64,000 nt of DNA from CAZBMD01 sp964493325. Lineage in GTDB: Bacteria > Babelota > Babeliae > Babelales > RVW-14. Shown here piece by piece: positions 45,700 to 54,182 of this stretch; positions within the stretch are counted from its first letter, which is position 1, and each line of letters opens with the position of its first letter. The notes beneath the pieces were generated by a model that was not told the DNA's origin, made no database searches, and saw only the letters and a list, made by a program, of their open reading frames with translations. The stretch lies in assembly GCA_964493325.1 (NCBI GenBank), contig CAZBMD010000001.1, forward strand, positions 62,001 to 126,000, in the 5' to 3' direction. The position numbers and the translations under genes were made by a program.

Positions 45700-47337
45700 C
45701 TAGTACATGCCGGGCATGCCGCCGCCATGACTATGGCCATGACCAGCTGCCGCCGCCGGTTTTTCTTCTGGAATATCACAAACCATAGCCTCTGTTGTCA
45801 ACAGAAGGCCAGCAATAGATGCAGCATTCTGAAGCGCTGAACGAGAAACCTTGGTTGGATCTACCACACCAGCTTTGAACATATCTACATACACTTCGTT
45901 ACGAGCATCAAAGCCGATATTGTATTCAGTGTTTTTAACCTTATCAACAACCACCGAAGCTTCGTAGCCTGCGTTTGATGCGATAATGCGAATAGGTTCT
46001 TCAAGGGATCGACGAATAATCGCCACACCAACACCCTGATCGCCAGCAAGTTTAAGATCATCAAGGGCTTTTTGAGCTCTCAGAAGCGCAATGCCACCAC
46101 CGGTAACAATACCTTCTTCAACAGCTGCGCGCGTTGCATGCAATGCATCGTCAACACGGTCTTTCTTTTCTTTCATTTCGGTTTCGGTTGCAGCACCAAT
46201 TTTGATAACTGCTACACCACCAGAAAGCTTAGCAAGACGCTCTTGAAGCTTTTCTTTATCATATTCAGATGATGAATTTTCAATCTGAGCTTTGATCTGA
46301 GCTACGCGAGCTTTGATATCTGCTTCGCTACCACGACCATCAACAATGGTGCAGTTATCTTTGGAGATGCGAACTTTTTTTGCAGAACCAAGATCAGCAA
46401 AAGTGATGCTTTCAAGCTTGATACCAAGCTCGTCAGAAACAATGTTACCATTGGTAAGCACTGCAATATCCTGCATCATGGCTTTGCGACGATCGCCAAA
46501 ACCAGGAGCCTTAACCGCCGAAACGTGCAAGGTTCCACGCATTTTGTTCACAACCAATGTTGCAAGCGCTTCACCTTCAATATCTTCAGCAATGATAAGC
46601 AACGGAATCCCTTGTTTTGCTACTTGCTCAAGAATTGGCAACATATCTTTCATGCTGGTGATTTTTTTATCACATAACAAGATTGCTGGATTTTCAAGAA
46701 CAGATTCCATTTTTTCTGTGTCAGTCACAAAATATGGAGAAATATAGCCACGGTCAAATTGCATACCTTCAACAATGTCCAGCGTGCTTTCCATGCTTTT
46801 TGCTTCTTCAACAGTAATGACGCCGTGTTTGCCAACTTTGTCCATAGCATCAGCAATCAAGTCACCAATGAACTTGTCATTGTTTGCAGAAATGGTTGCT
46901 ACTTGAGCGATCTCATCTTTGCCCTGAATTGGCTTTGCATTCTTTTTAAGCTCTTCAACAACTGCAGCTACTGCAAGGTCTATACCGCGCTTAACTTCCA
47001 TTGGATTGGAGCCTGCAGTAATATTTTTCATGCCCTCGCGATAGATAGCCTGAGCAAGCACCGTTGCGGTTGTTGTTCCATCACCAGCAACATCTGCTGT
47101 TTTTGATGCAACTTCACGCACCATCTGAGCGCCCATGTTTTCAAGCTTATCTTGAATTTCGATATCTTTTGCAACAGTTACCCCGTCTTTGGTGATGGTT
47201 GGAGATCCAAAAGATCGTTCCAATGCAACATTTCTACCCTTGGGCCCAAGTGTAACTTTAACAGCGTCAGCAAGAGTGTTTACGCCTTTTAAAATCTTTG
47301 CGCGAGCGTCCTCGCCAAATATAATTCTTTTTGCCAT
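45700..47337 (-). CDS. groL: Chaperonin GroEL
   Basis: The 545-residue protein has all Hsp60 landmarks: LGPKGRNV, DGTTTATVLAQAI (ATP site), ISPYFVTD and GIVTGGGIALL. It forms the large double ring that folds cytoplasmic proteins with GroES. The C-terminus ends GGGMPGMY after a His/Gly-rich stretch (GHGHSHGG), a variant of the usual GGM tail. It is the second gene of the groES-groEL operon, with a 29-base gap. Confidence 0.98.
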   Translation of the reverse strand: MAKRIIFGEDARAKILKGVNTLADAVKVTLGPKGRNVALERSFGSPTITKDGVTVAKDIEIQDKLENMGAQMVREVASKTADVAGDGTTTATVLAQAIYREGMKNITAGSNPMEVKRGIDLAVAAVVEELKKNAKPIQGKDEIAQVATISANNDKFIGDLIADAMDKVGKHGVITVEEAKSMESTLDIVEGMQFDRGYISPYFVTDTEKMESVLENPAILLCDKKITSMKDMLPILEQVAKQGIPLLIIAEDIEGEALATLVVNKMRGTLHVSAVKAPGFGDRRKAMMQDIAVLTNGNIVSDELGIKLESITFADLGSAKKVRISKDNCTIVDGRGSEADIKARVAQIKAQIENSSSEYDKEKLQERLAKLSGGVAVIKIGAATETEMKEKKDRVDDALHATRAAVEEGIVTGGGIALLRAQKALDDLKLAGDQGVGVAIIRRSLEEPIRIIASNAGYEASVVVDKVKNTEYNIGFDARNEVYVDMFKAGVVDPTKVSRSALQNAASIAGLLLTTEAMVCDIPEEKPAAAAGHGHSHGGGMPGMY

Positions 47338-47366
47338 GTTTTATCCTTAATTATTAGCTTTGATCA

Positions 47367-47663
47367 CTATTTTTCAACAACGCCCAGAAGCTCTTCTTCT
47401 CTTAAGATCAAGTATTCATTAGTACCAAGCTTAACTTCGGTCCCTGAATACTTACCAAAAAGCACTTTGTCACCATTGGACACTTTAAGGGGACGAACTG
47501 AGCCATCAGTTGCAAGTTTACCATCGCCAACAGCAACAACAGTCCCATACTGGGTCTTTTCTTGAGCTGTATCGGGGATAATAATCCCTCCAACAGAAGT
47601 ATTTTCATTTTCAAGGCGCTTTACAAGTACGCGATCATAAAGAGGTCTTATTGACTCGGTCAT
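47367..47663 (-). CDS. groS: Co-chaperonin GroES
   Basis: The ATG at 47663 lies behind GGAGGAG and gives 98 residues. IRPLYDRVLVKRLE, the mobile-loop region TSVGGIIIPDTAQEK and the conserved VLFGKYSGTEVK are all present. It caps the GroEL ring. Expression is controlled by the promoter and inverted repeat at 47725-47783. Confidence 0.97.
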   Translation of the reverse strand: MTESIRPLYDRVLVKRLENENTSVGGIIIPDTAQEKTQYGTVVAVGDGKLATDGSVRPLKVSNGDKVLFGKYSGTEVKLGTNEYLILREEELLGVVEK

Positions 47664-47724
47664 GGTAACTCCTCCAAGCAAAATTGATTGAGTTTATTTA
47701 ACAATACATTAATAAGATACAATT

Positions 47725-47783
47725 GTGCGAAATTCTCGCACACTATCAATAAACATTATAAGGCAAAAATAAGAAAAATCAAC
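47725..47783 (-). promoter_or_regulatory. groES promoter with inverted-repeat operator
   Basis: On the minus strand, TTGATT (47783-47778), a 16-base spacer and TATAAT (47761-47756) form a sigma-70 promoter. Just downstream, near the start of transcription, TGTGCGA (47743-47737) and TCGCACA (47731-47725) form a perfect 7-base inverted repeat with a 5-base spacer. It differs from the HrcA CIRCE element (TTAGCACTC, 9 bases, GAGTGCTAA), so the repressor would be a different one or a divergent HrcA. Confidence 0.65.
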
Positions 47784-47878
47784 CAAAGTTTTATAGTGGG
47801 TGACTAAGATTTTCTTAGAAATATTTGAAAATATGTTGAAATAAATTTAGCAGCTTTTCGCGTGCTATTTTTGAGATA

Positions 47879-47922
47879 CAATTCACTCAAGGGCTAGAAA
47901 CTCTCCACCCTTGAGTGAATTG
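47879..47922 (-). terminator. Stem-loop downstream of the tandem secreted genes
   Basis: Perfect 15-base arms, CAATTCACTCAAGGG and CCCTTGAGTGAATTG, surround a 14-base loop. The hairpin lies 36 bases past the stop of the minus-strand gene at 47959. There is no long T run, so it may be a weak terminator or a stability element. Confidence 0.55.
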
Positions 47923-47958
47923 GCAAATATATTGGCAGAATCTTTGTTGCAGCTTAAC

Positions 47959-48939
47959 CTACTGCCGAGACAAGATTGCCAGCAAAAGACCCATTGGTTT
48001 GTAATATATTGCACACTTAGAACTCACAGATATATCAAGTATGGAGTGTATTGCTTGGTTGCAAAACTGCGCCGATAGTGCAAAAAAAAGCTTCATGTCT
48101 GTGGCATTTAGACTCTTAATATCTCTACCTTCGAAATTTTTAAATATTACAGCCCTTAGCTCAGTCAATTTTTTGATAAGAAAATTCGCATCTTCTTCAT
48201 CGACGATTGATCCAAGGGTATTTTTTATTTTTTGAGTCAAAGTCTCACAATCATAAAAATACAGTCCACAAGTAATTGCCTCATCCGAAATCATCAAATC
48301 CTTGGTATTAATATCATTAAAACTGTTATAACAAATTTGAAAAACATTGCTCAGACCTAGAAATCTTCTAGCCTGTGAATCACTGTCTTCAGGATGAAAT
48401 AAAAGAATTTTATGAACTGCTTGTTGATAAAATAACTCCGGAGCATCATTAACCTCATGTTGATTTGCTATCTCATCTCTTAAGTGAGTAAGTTTCGTAG
48501 CGATTTGCTCTTGAATATTTTCTGAGCACATTGAATTATCAAGGATTTGGTTAATTATTCTTATTAAGACGTCTTTTGACTCAAAAGGCTCACATAGAGT
48601 TTGCATAAGCACAGGCGAATAATTTGACGGCGAAAAACCTAATTTTCCCCTAAAAAGGCTTTGTACAAGCAAAAGTGAATGTCCTGGTTTTCCCTTAAAA
48701 CCTGCAATCATCCTTTCTGCAGAACTAAAAAATCCTGCAAGAGTCAAAAGTCTGCTGTCTTGCGTTTTAAACTGATTCAAGAATATTTGATCAAAAAGCA
48801 ATACATCTTCAATTGTATTTTCAACCTCTATTTCATCACTCTCATCAGAGAAATATTCATCATCTGAACTCCCGGCATAAACAACTGAAAGTGATTGAAA
48901 ACATGTTACAAATATGAGTAACGATAAAGATTTTTTCAT
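47959..48939 (-). CDS. Secreted acidic-start protein, tandem paralog B
   Basis: The 326-residue product follows a GGAG-type site and has a signal peptide ending near SVVYA. The mature protein begins with a short acidic stretch (GSSDDEYFSDESDEIEVEN) and then shared segments such as LLFDQIFLNQF and SRLLTLAGFFSS. The C-terminal part is helical, with conserved AIHSILDISVSSKC. Its neighbour 18 bases upstream is clearly a duplicate. No enzyme motif is visible. Export and lineage-specific expansion are what can be inferred. Confidence 0.65.
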   Translation of the reverse strand: MKKSLSLLIFVTCFQSLSVVYAGSSDDEYFSDESDEIEVENTIEDVLLFDQIFLNQFKTQDSRLLTLAGFFSSAERMIAGFKGKPGHSLLLVQSLFRGKLGFSPSNYSPVLMQTLCEPFESKDVLIRIINQILDNSMCSENIQEQIATKLTHLRDEIANQHEVNDAPELFYQQAVHKILLFHPEDSDSQARRFLGLSNVFQICYNSFNDINTKDLMISDEAITCGLYFYDCETLTQKIKNTLGSIVDEEDANFLIKKLTELRAVIFKNFEGRDIKSLNATDMKLFFALSAQFCNQAIHSILDISVSSKCAIYYKPMGLLLAILSRQ

Positions 48940-48957
48940 TACCTCTCCTTTTCCTTG

Positions 48958-49914
48958 CTACGGTGACGGCAACATTGCGAATAAATTACCAACTGGCTTG
49001 AAGTATCTTACACACTTAGAACCCACAGATATATCAAGTATAGAGCGTATTGCTTGATCACAAAACTGTGCCGACAGCTCTATAAATCTTTTTATATCTC
49101 TGGCATTAAGGATTTCCACATTTCTATTTTCAAAATCTTTAAATACCAAGCGCCTGAATTCATCCAATTTTTTAATAAGAAGATTTATATCTTCTGCGCC
49201 CACGATTGGCTCAAGGATATTTTTTATCTTTAAAGCTAAAGCGTTACTATCATAAATAAACAGTCCTTGATTAAAGGCTCTATCAACGATAATCCAATCG
49301 TTGGTATCTGTATTTTTAAGCATAATGGAATATTCATCAAAAAAATTACCAAGACACAGCAACCTTCCTGCATCTGTCTGGTAGCGTTCTATTAAACACT
49401 CTGGATATAATAAAAGAATTTCACGAACCGCTCGCCGATAAAATATAGTAAACATATCTTCTGGCAAACAGTCCGTCTCTATTTTATCTTTTAATGCTCC
49501 AAGCTGCTCAATCATTCTTTCTCGAGAATCATCTGAGCAAATAGCAACATCACAAACCTCTTTGATGACGTTAACAAGAAATTCTTTGTTCCATACAAGA
49601 TCGCACAATTTAAATATAATAAATTTATAGAGATTGCCAGTACCACAGGGTATTTCAGCAGAAATTTTACTGTACTCTGCAAACATTTCTGCTGAAGAGC
49701 TAAAAAATCCTGCAAGAAACAAAAGTCTACTGTCTTGCGTTGTAAACTGACTCAAGAATATTTGATCAAAAAGTAATGTATCTTTGGTTGTGTCATCAAC
49801 CTCTATTTCATCACTCTCATCAGAGAAATATTCATCATCTGAACTTCCGGCATAAACAAGTGAAAGTGATGGAAGACTTACAGTTAAGGCCAGCAGTAAT
49901 AATAATTTCTTCAT
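48958..49914 (-). CDS. Secreted acidic-start protein, tandem paralog A
   Basis: The ATG at 49914 gives 318 residues, with a signal peptide ending at VYA near residue 22 and the acidic start GSSDDEYFSDESDEIEVDD. LLFDQIFLSQF, SRLLFLAGFFSS and AIRSILDISVGSKC match the downstream paralog. The middle third is much more divergent than the two ends, which suggests different selection on that part. It is first in the two-gene transcript. The family is not recognised. Confidence 0.65.
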   Translation of the reverse strand: MKKLLLLLALTVSLPSLSLVYAGSSDDEYFSDESDEIEVDDTTKDTLLFDQIFLSQFTTQDSRLLFLAGFFSSSAEMFAEYSKISAEIPCGTGNLYKFIIFKLCDLVWNKEFLVNVIKEVCDVAICSDDSRERMIEQLGALKDKIETDCLPEDMFTIFYRRAVREILLLYPECLIERYQTDAGRLLCLGNFFDEYSIMLKNTDTNDWIIVDRAFNQGLFIYDSNALALKIKNILEPIVGAEDINLLIKKLDEFRRLVFKDFENRNVEILNARDIKRFIELSAQFCDQAIRSILDISVGSKCVRYFKPVGNLFAMLPSP

Positions 49915-50084
49915 TACTTTTCCTTTATTAAAAGGCCATCTCAACTTTCTTCATCATGTGAACAATAGCATGTATGGGCGCATCCTGCAATTTACACACC
50001 GATCCCATTGATCTTTAACCCTACTGCAGTACATTAAAGTTTAAGATGTCCTCAAAAATCATCCATACCTTGAAAGGAATAAAA

Positions 50085-51329
50085 ATGCTGCAATTGAGCT
50101 TGTTCGTTACCCTCCTTGTTTTGACAACAACATTCTCTGCAAACTCTCAGGATATCGATCTCATTCCTCCGCGCAAAAAAGAACAACACCCGCTTCTTTC
50201 ACAAGCATTACAAAAACAATCCATCCCACTATTCAAGGCCTATCCCGAACTTATTGAAAAATTACCCCACGTGTCGCTCGCAACACTGCCCACTCCCGTG
50301 CAAAAAATTTCTATGCTCAGCGACGTCGAAAACTCAACCAACATTTTTATTAAACGAGATGACCAAACCTCAATGTTTATTGGCGGCAGCATGGTGCGCA
50401 AGCTAGAATTTTTGCTTGGTGAGGCTTTATTTGCAAAAGCAAAATGCGTGGTAACTACAAGCTTTACAGGGTCCAATCACGTCATGGCAACAGCCGCCTA
50501 CAGCAAACAAATTGGACTTCCTTGTATTGCGTGCTTAACTCCGCACAAACCATCACCGCGAATACTGCAAAATCTTCTTGCAACTCACGCTCTTGGATGT
50601 GAATTGCGTCATTATAAAAGCACAGCTCTTCTCAATATTGATTTGATAAATATTGGACGACAACAAACGGCTGAGATTGGCATTTCTCCCTACTTCATCC
50701 CTCGAGGATGCTCAAACAAAGTTGGTATTATCGGTTTTATCAATGCCGCTTTCGAATTAAAAGAACAAATCACACAAGGACTAATCCCAGCTCCGGATAT
50801 TATTTATGTAGCCCTTGGTAGCTCCGGATCTACTGCCGGCCTTTTGGTTGGGCTGCAAGCAGCAGGTTTACCTTCAAAAGTTATTGCTATTCGCGCTCTG
50901 GCAGAGTCAACAGCAAAAGAATTTCATAAAAGAAAAATCTTAAGTCTTGCTCAAGAAGCAATTGATTACCTTGGTGAACGCGATGAACAGTTCAAGCACA
51001 TAACAATATCTGAGGATAGATGCGAAATCTATGATGACTTTTTTGGTCAAGAAAGCTGTTTTAATTCAAAAGAATCATCGCAGATTATTAAAACACTTGA
51101 GCAAACAACAGATATTCAATTTGACCAAACATTTACCAGAAAAGCGTTTATGGCCCTGCTTCATGATCTTGCATTAGGCGCACTTAAAAACAAAACGGTA
51201 CTTTTTTGGAATTCTTTTTGTAGCGGAACTTTTAGAGATATAATACAAAACGTCAACTATAAAGAATTGCCAACAGATTTTCACCACTATTTTAAAACAG
51301 CTCTTCAGCTCGAAGATCAGGGAGTTTAA
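50085..51329 (+). CDS. Exported PLP-fold protein lacking the catalytic lysine
   Basis: The ATG at 50085, behind AAAGGA, gives 414 residues with a clear signal peptide (about 1-21). The body matches the ACC deaminase / D-cysteine desulfhydrase branch of fold-II PLP enzymes: IFIKRDDQTSMFIGGS, VRKLEFLLGEAL, SFTGSNHVMATAAYSKQIGLP and VALGSSGSTAGLLVGLQAAG. The family motif GGNK, whose lysine holds PLP, reads GGSM here (M103). The protein is therefore probably not a standard PLP enzyme and may be a binding or repurposed protein in the periplasm or outside. The gene is followed 6 bases later by nfo. Confidence 0.75.
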   Translation: MLQLSLFVTLLVLTTTFSANSQDIDLIPPRKKEQHPLLSQALQKQSIPLFKAYPELIEKLPHVSLATLPTPVQKISMLSDVENSTNIFIKRDDQTSMFIGGSMVRKLEFLLGEALFAKAKCVVTTSFTGSNHVMATAAYSKQIGLPCIACLTPHKPSPRILQNLLATHALGCELRHYKSTALLNIDLINIGRQQTAEIGISPYFIPRGCSNKVGIIGFINAAFELKEQITQGLIPAPDIIYVALGSSGSTAGLLVGLQAAGLPSKVIAIRALAESTAKEFHKRKILSLAQEAIDYLGERDEQFKHITISEDRCEIYDDFFGQESCFNSKESSQIIKTLEQTTDIQFDQTFTRKAFMALLHDLALGALKNKTVLFWNSFCSGTFRDIIQNVNYKELPTDFHHYFKTALQLEDQGV

Positions 51330-51335
51330 TATTTC

Positions 51336-52193
51336 ATGCCAAAAAAAATACCACTTATTGGCGCTCATATTTCTATTGCTGGCGGCCTTTATAAAGCATT
51401 TGACCGCGGAGAATCGATTGGTTGTACAGCTATGCAAATTTTTACCAAGAGTAATCGCTCATGGTTTGATAAAAAATTAACAGAAGTCGAAATTAACGCC
51501 TGGAAAGAACGCTGGAAATCATCAACAGTCAAAGAAGTCGTGGTGCATTCATCGTATCTAATTAACATTGGAGCCAAAACCCCAGAAACCGAAAAAAATT
51601 CTGTCGCAGCGCTCAAAGACGAGCTGCACCGTTGTCAGTCTCTTGGTATTCCCTACCTGGTACTTCACCCAGGGTCTCACGTGGGAGCCGGAGAAGAAAA
51701 GTGCATCAAACAAATTGCTCAAAATTTAGATACGGTCCTAGAAAGTGGCGATGGCACAACTTCTATATTGCTCGAAACAATGGCCGGCCAAGGGACCAAT
51801 GTCGGCTCGACATTCGAGCAAATTGCACAGATCAGATCACTTGCTGAACACAAAAAGAATATCGGCGTGTGTCTTGATACCTGTCATATTTTTTCAGCGG
51901 GATACAACATTGCTTCAGACGAAGGATACTATGAAACAATGAAAAAATTTGATGACATCGTCGGCCTATCGCTCCTGAAAATAATCCACCTAAACGATTC
52001 AAAAACACCGTGTAATTCACACAAAGATCGTCACGAAGCACTGGGTCAAGGATCTATTCCGTTGACAACATTTTCGCTGATTATGAATGATAAAAGACTT
52101 GCTTCAATTCCAAAAATTCTGGAAACCCCCTCAGATGATGACATGCAGCTGTACGCAAGCGAAATAAAATTACTCAAAAAAATGATCAAATAA
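51336..52193 (+). CDS. nfo: Endonuclease IV (AP endonuclease)
   Basis: The 285-residue protein has the xylose-isomerase-like barrel with the three zinc-site signatures. GAHISIAGGLYKAF is at the N-terminus, VLHPGSHVG and LLETMAGQG in the middle, and CLDTCHIFSAGY, HLNDSKTPCNSHKDRHE and LETP towards the C-terminus. It cuts DNA at abasic sites in base-excision repair. It is cytoplasmic, in contrast to its exported-looking neighbours. Confidence 0.95.
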   Translation: MPKKIPLIGAHISIAGGLYKAFDRGESIGCTAMQIFTKSNRSWFDKKLTEVEINAWKERWKSSTVKEVVVHSSYLINIGAKTPETEKNSVAALKDELHRCQSLGIPYLVLHPGSHVGAGEEKCIKQIAQNLDTVLESGDGTTSILLETMAGQGTNVGSTFEQIAQIRSLAEHKKNIGVCLDTCHIFSAGYNIASDEGYYETMKKFDDIVGLSLLKIIHLNDSKTPCNSHKDRHEALGQGSIPLTTFSLIMNDKRLASIPKILETPSDDDMQLYASEIKLLKKMIK

Positions 52194-52275
52194 CTACTGA
52201 CTAAAAAAGGAGGGATTCGCCAAGCCAAATAAGCTAAAAAATAGTAATATTTTTTTACTTTCAAAGGAGACTAAA

Positions 52276-53133
52276 ATGAAGCGTCACCTATGTTTTGTAT
52301 ATCTGATCACCTCACTACTTGTGTCAACATTACACAGCTGGAATGGCGAGCAATATGACAAAGCATCAGATTGTCAATTCAAAGAAGGATTGCAATTGCT
52401 GGAAGATATACAATTGCAAGGCAATGAGCGTGTCTTAGACGTTGGATGCGGCACGTGCAGGCTCGCAGCATACATTGCACAAAAATGCGTCCCTAATGGA
52501 AGTGTTGTGGCGATTGATAACAACGAAAGTATGATTCAAAAATCTCTAGAAAAACAAGAACAATCACCCATACCAAATCTTCAGATTGAACTTAAAGATG
52601 CGTGTGAATTAGATTACCATGAAGAATTTGATCTGATTATATCAGTTTTTTGTTTGCACTGGATTCAAGACTTAGAAAGCATGGAGCAAGCAATACAAGG
52701 AATTGCGCGCAGTTTAAAACCTGGTGGTAAATTTGTTGCAATTTTTAACATTCATGAAACAGATGATGGAAAAATACCAGTTATGACGACAGCAAAAACT
52801 TTTGCTACAATTCTCAGCCCATTTTCATCCAAACTCAAAGCTGGGTTAGGAAATGAACTCACCCTTAACCAATACAGAACACTCTTAAACAATGCGAAAC
52901 TCTCTGCCGAAGTTTTTTCTGCTGCAATGAAAGAAAGAGAAAGTATATCAGAGCAAGAACAAAAAGAACATCTGCTAGCACTCCCTCTCGGTGAAGCCGT
53001 CCCTCCCCTTCTTCAACCAATATTTCTCTGGATAACGCTTAACACTTTAAAATACTTTGGATTTCAAAACGCTGATGGAACTTATGGCGATAACATGCCG
53101 CGCGGCTTTATTATTGCTGAAAAAATAGAGTAA
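52276..53133 (+). CDS. SAM-dependent methyltransferase with signal-like N-terminus (1)
   Basis: The 285-residue protein starts behind AAAGGAG. Residues 1-21 are hydrophobic and look like an export signal. The class-I methyltransferase domain follows directly (SWNGEQYDKAS, then motif I LDVGCGTCRLAAYIA at 54-68, acidic AIDNNESM, and SVFCLHWIQDLESM). The domain resembles the trans-aconitate methyltransferase group. SAM is normally cytoplasmic, so an exported methyltransferase would have to act in a host cell. Otherwise the hydrophobic start may be only an anchor. It forms a tandem pair with the next gene. Confidence 0.8.
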   Translation: MKRHLCFVYLITSLLVSTLHSWNGEQYDKASDCQFKEGLQLLEDIQLQGNERVLDVGCGTCRLAAYIAQKCVPNGSVVAIDNNESMIQKSLEKQEQSPIPNLQIELKDACELDYHEEFDLIISVFCLHWIQDLESMEQAIQGIARSLKPGGKFVAIFNIHETDDGKIPVMTTAKTFATILSPFSSKLKAGLGNELTLNQYRTLLNNAKLSAEVFSAAMKERESISEQEQKEHLLALPLGEAVPPLLQPIFLWITLNTLKYFGFQNADGTYGDNMPRGFIIAEKIE

Positions 53134-53166
53134 AAGAGCACAATATTTATCGAGAAGGAGACGAGT

Positions 53167-54021
53167 ATGAAGAGTCACCTATTTTCTGTATTTTTGATTT
53201 TCTCACTATTCCTAACCCCTTTACAATGCTGGAACGGTGAACAATATGATAGAGCATCTGATGCGCAATTTGCAGCAGGATTACAACTTATCCAGCAAGC
53301 ACACCTAAAAGGCGATGAAAGAGTTCTTGATCTGGGATGCGGCACATGCAGGCTAGCAGCACACATTGCACAAAACTGCGTTCCTAACGGAAGCGTTGTT
53401 GCAATTGATAATAGCGAAAGCATGATTCAAAAATCTCTAGAAAAACAAGCAAATTCACCTATAGATAATCTTACTATAGAGCTCAGAGATGCTTGTAAAC
53501 TTGATTATCACAAAGAATTTGATGTAGTCGTATCAGTCTTCTGCCTTCATTGGATTCAAGAGATAGAAAGCATGCAGCGAGCAATACAGGGAATTGCTCA
53601 AAGCTTAAAACCTGGAGGCAAGTTTTTTGCAGTCTTTAATCTACAAAGCACAGACGATGGATTAATACCACTTATCGGAGAAATGAAAAAAATTATACAA
53701 TCTAATGCATGGTCTAATTGTTATGAAGGCAAAGTAGTCTTAGGTAATGATATTCCTCCCTATACTTATCAACAAATGCTAGAACGTTCAGGCTTTGAGG
53801 CGACCGTAACTACTTTTATACCAGCAGTACCCAATCGAACTGAACAACAGCAAAAAGCCTCTCTTTTGGCTATCCCTTTAGGACAGGCAATTCCTTTGAA
53901 CCGTCAGGAAGATTTTCTTAATGAGGCACTTGCCATGTTTGAGAAAGCAGGAGCAAAAAATGAAGATGGTACGTATCGATTTATTCTTCCCTGTGGCATG
54001 ATTACCGCCCTCAAAAAATAG
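53167..54021 (+). CDS. SAM-dependent methyltransferase with signal-like N-terminus (2)
   Basis: The 284-residue tandem paralog of the preceding gene keeps the same layout. A hydrophobic start (about 1-21) is followed by CWNGEQYDRASDAQFAAGL, motif I LDLGCGTCRLAAHIA, AIDNSESM and SVFCLHWIQEIESM. The N-terminal two thirds are highly similar to the first copy. The C-terminal third, which shapes the substrate site, differs strongly, so the two probably methylate different substrates. An AAGGAG site precedes the ATG. A terminator follows at 54065. Confidence 0.8.
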   Translation: MKSHLFSVFLIFSLFLTPLQCWNGEQYDRASDAQFAAGLQLIQQAHLKGDERVLDLGCGTCRLAAHIAQNCVPNGSVVAIDNSESMIQKSLEKQANSPIDNLTIELRDACKLDYHKEFDVVVSVFCLHWIQEIESMQRAIQGIAQSLKPGGKFFAVFNLQSTDDGLIPLIGEMKKIIQSNAWSNCYEGKVVLGNDIPPYTYQQMLERSGFEATVTTFIPAVPNRTEQQQKASLLAIPLGQAIPLNRQEDFLNEALAMFEKAGAKNEDGTYRFILPCGMITALKK

Positions 54022-54064
54022 AAATTAACAAAAAAAGGCAGCGTGCGCGCGCTCATTTAATGAT

Positions 54065-54094
54065 GGCTCACTTACTGAATAGGTGAGCCTTTCT
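54065..54094 (+). terminator. Terminator after the methyltransferase pair
   Basis: GGCTCAC (54065-54071) pairs with GTGAGCC (54083-54089) around an 11-base loop, followed by a short T-rich tail. Confidence 0.68.
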
Positions 54095-54182
54095 ACAGTT
54101 TTACCTTGTTGATGAACTCAATTCATGATACGATTCTCGGGAAAAATTGTTATCATTTTTTTTATGTCCGAGAAAGGGGATC

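Noticed and set aside
46313..47106. Open frames on the plus strand opposite groEL
   Set aside because: They mirror the strongly coding groEL frame, have no ribosome-binding sites and no recognisable protein features.
47725..47743. CIRCE element for HrcA upstream of groES
   Set aside because: The arms and the spacer length differ from TTAGCACTC-N9-GAGTGCTAA, so only a generic operator is claimed.
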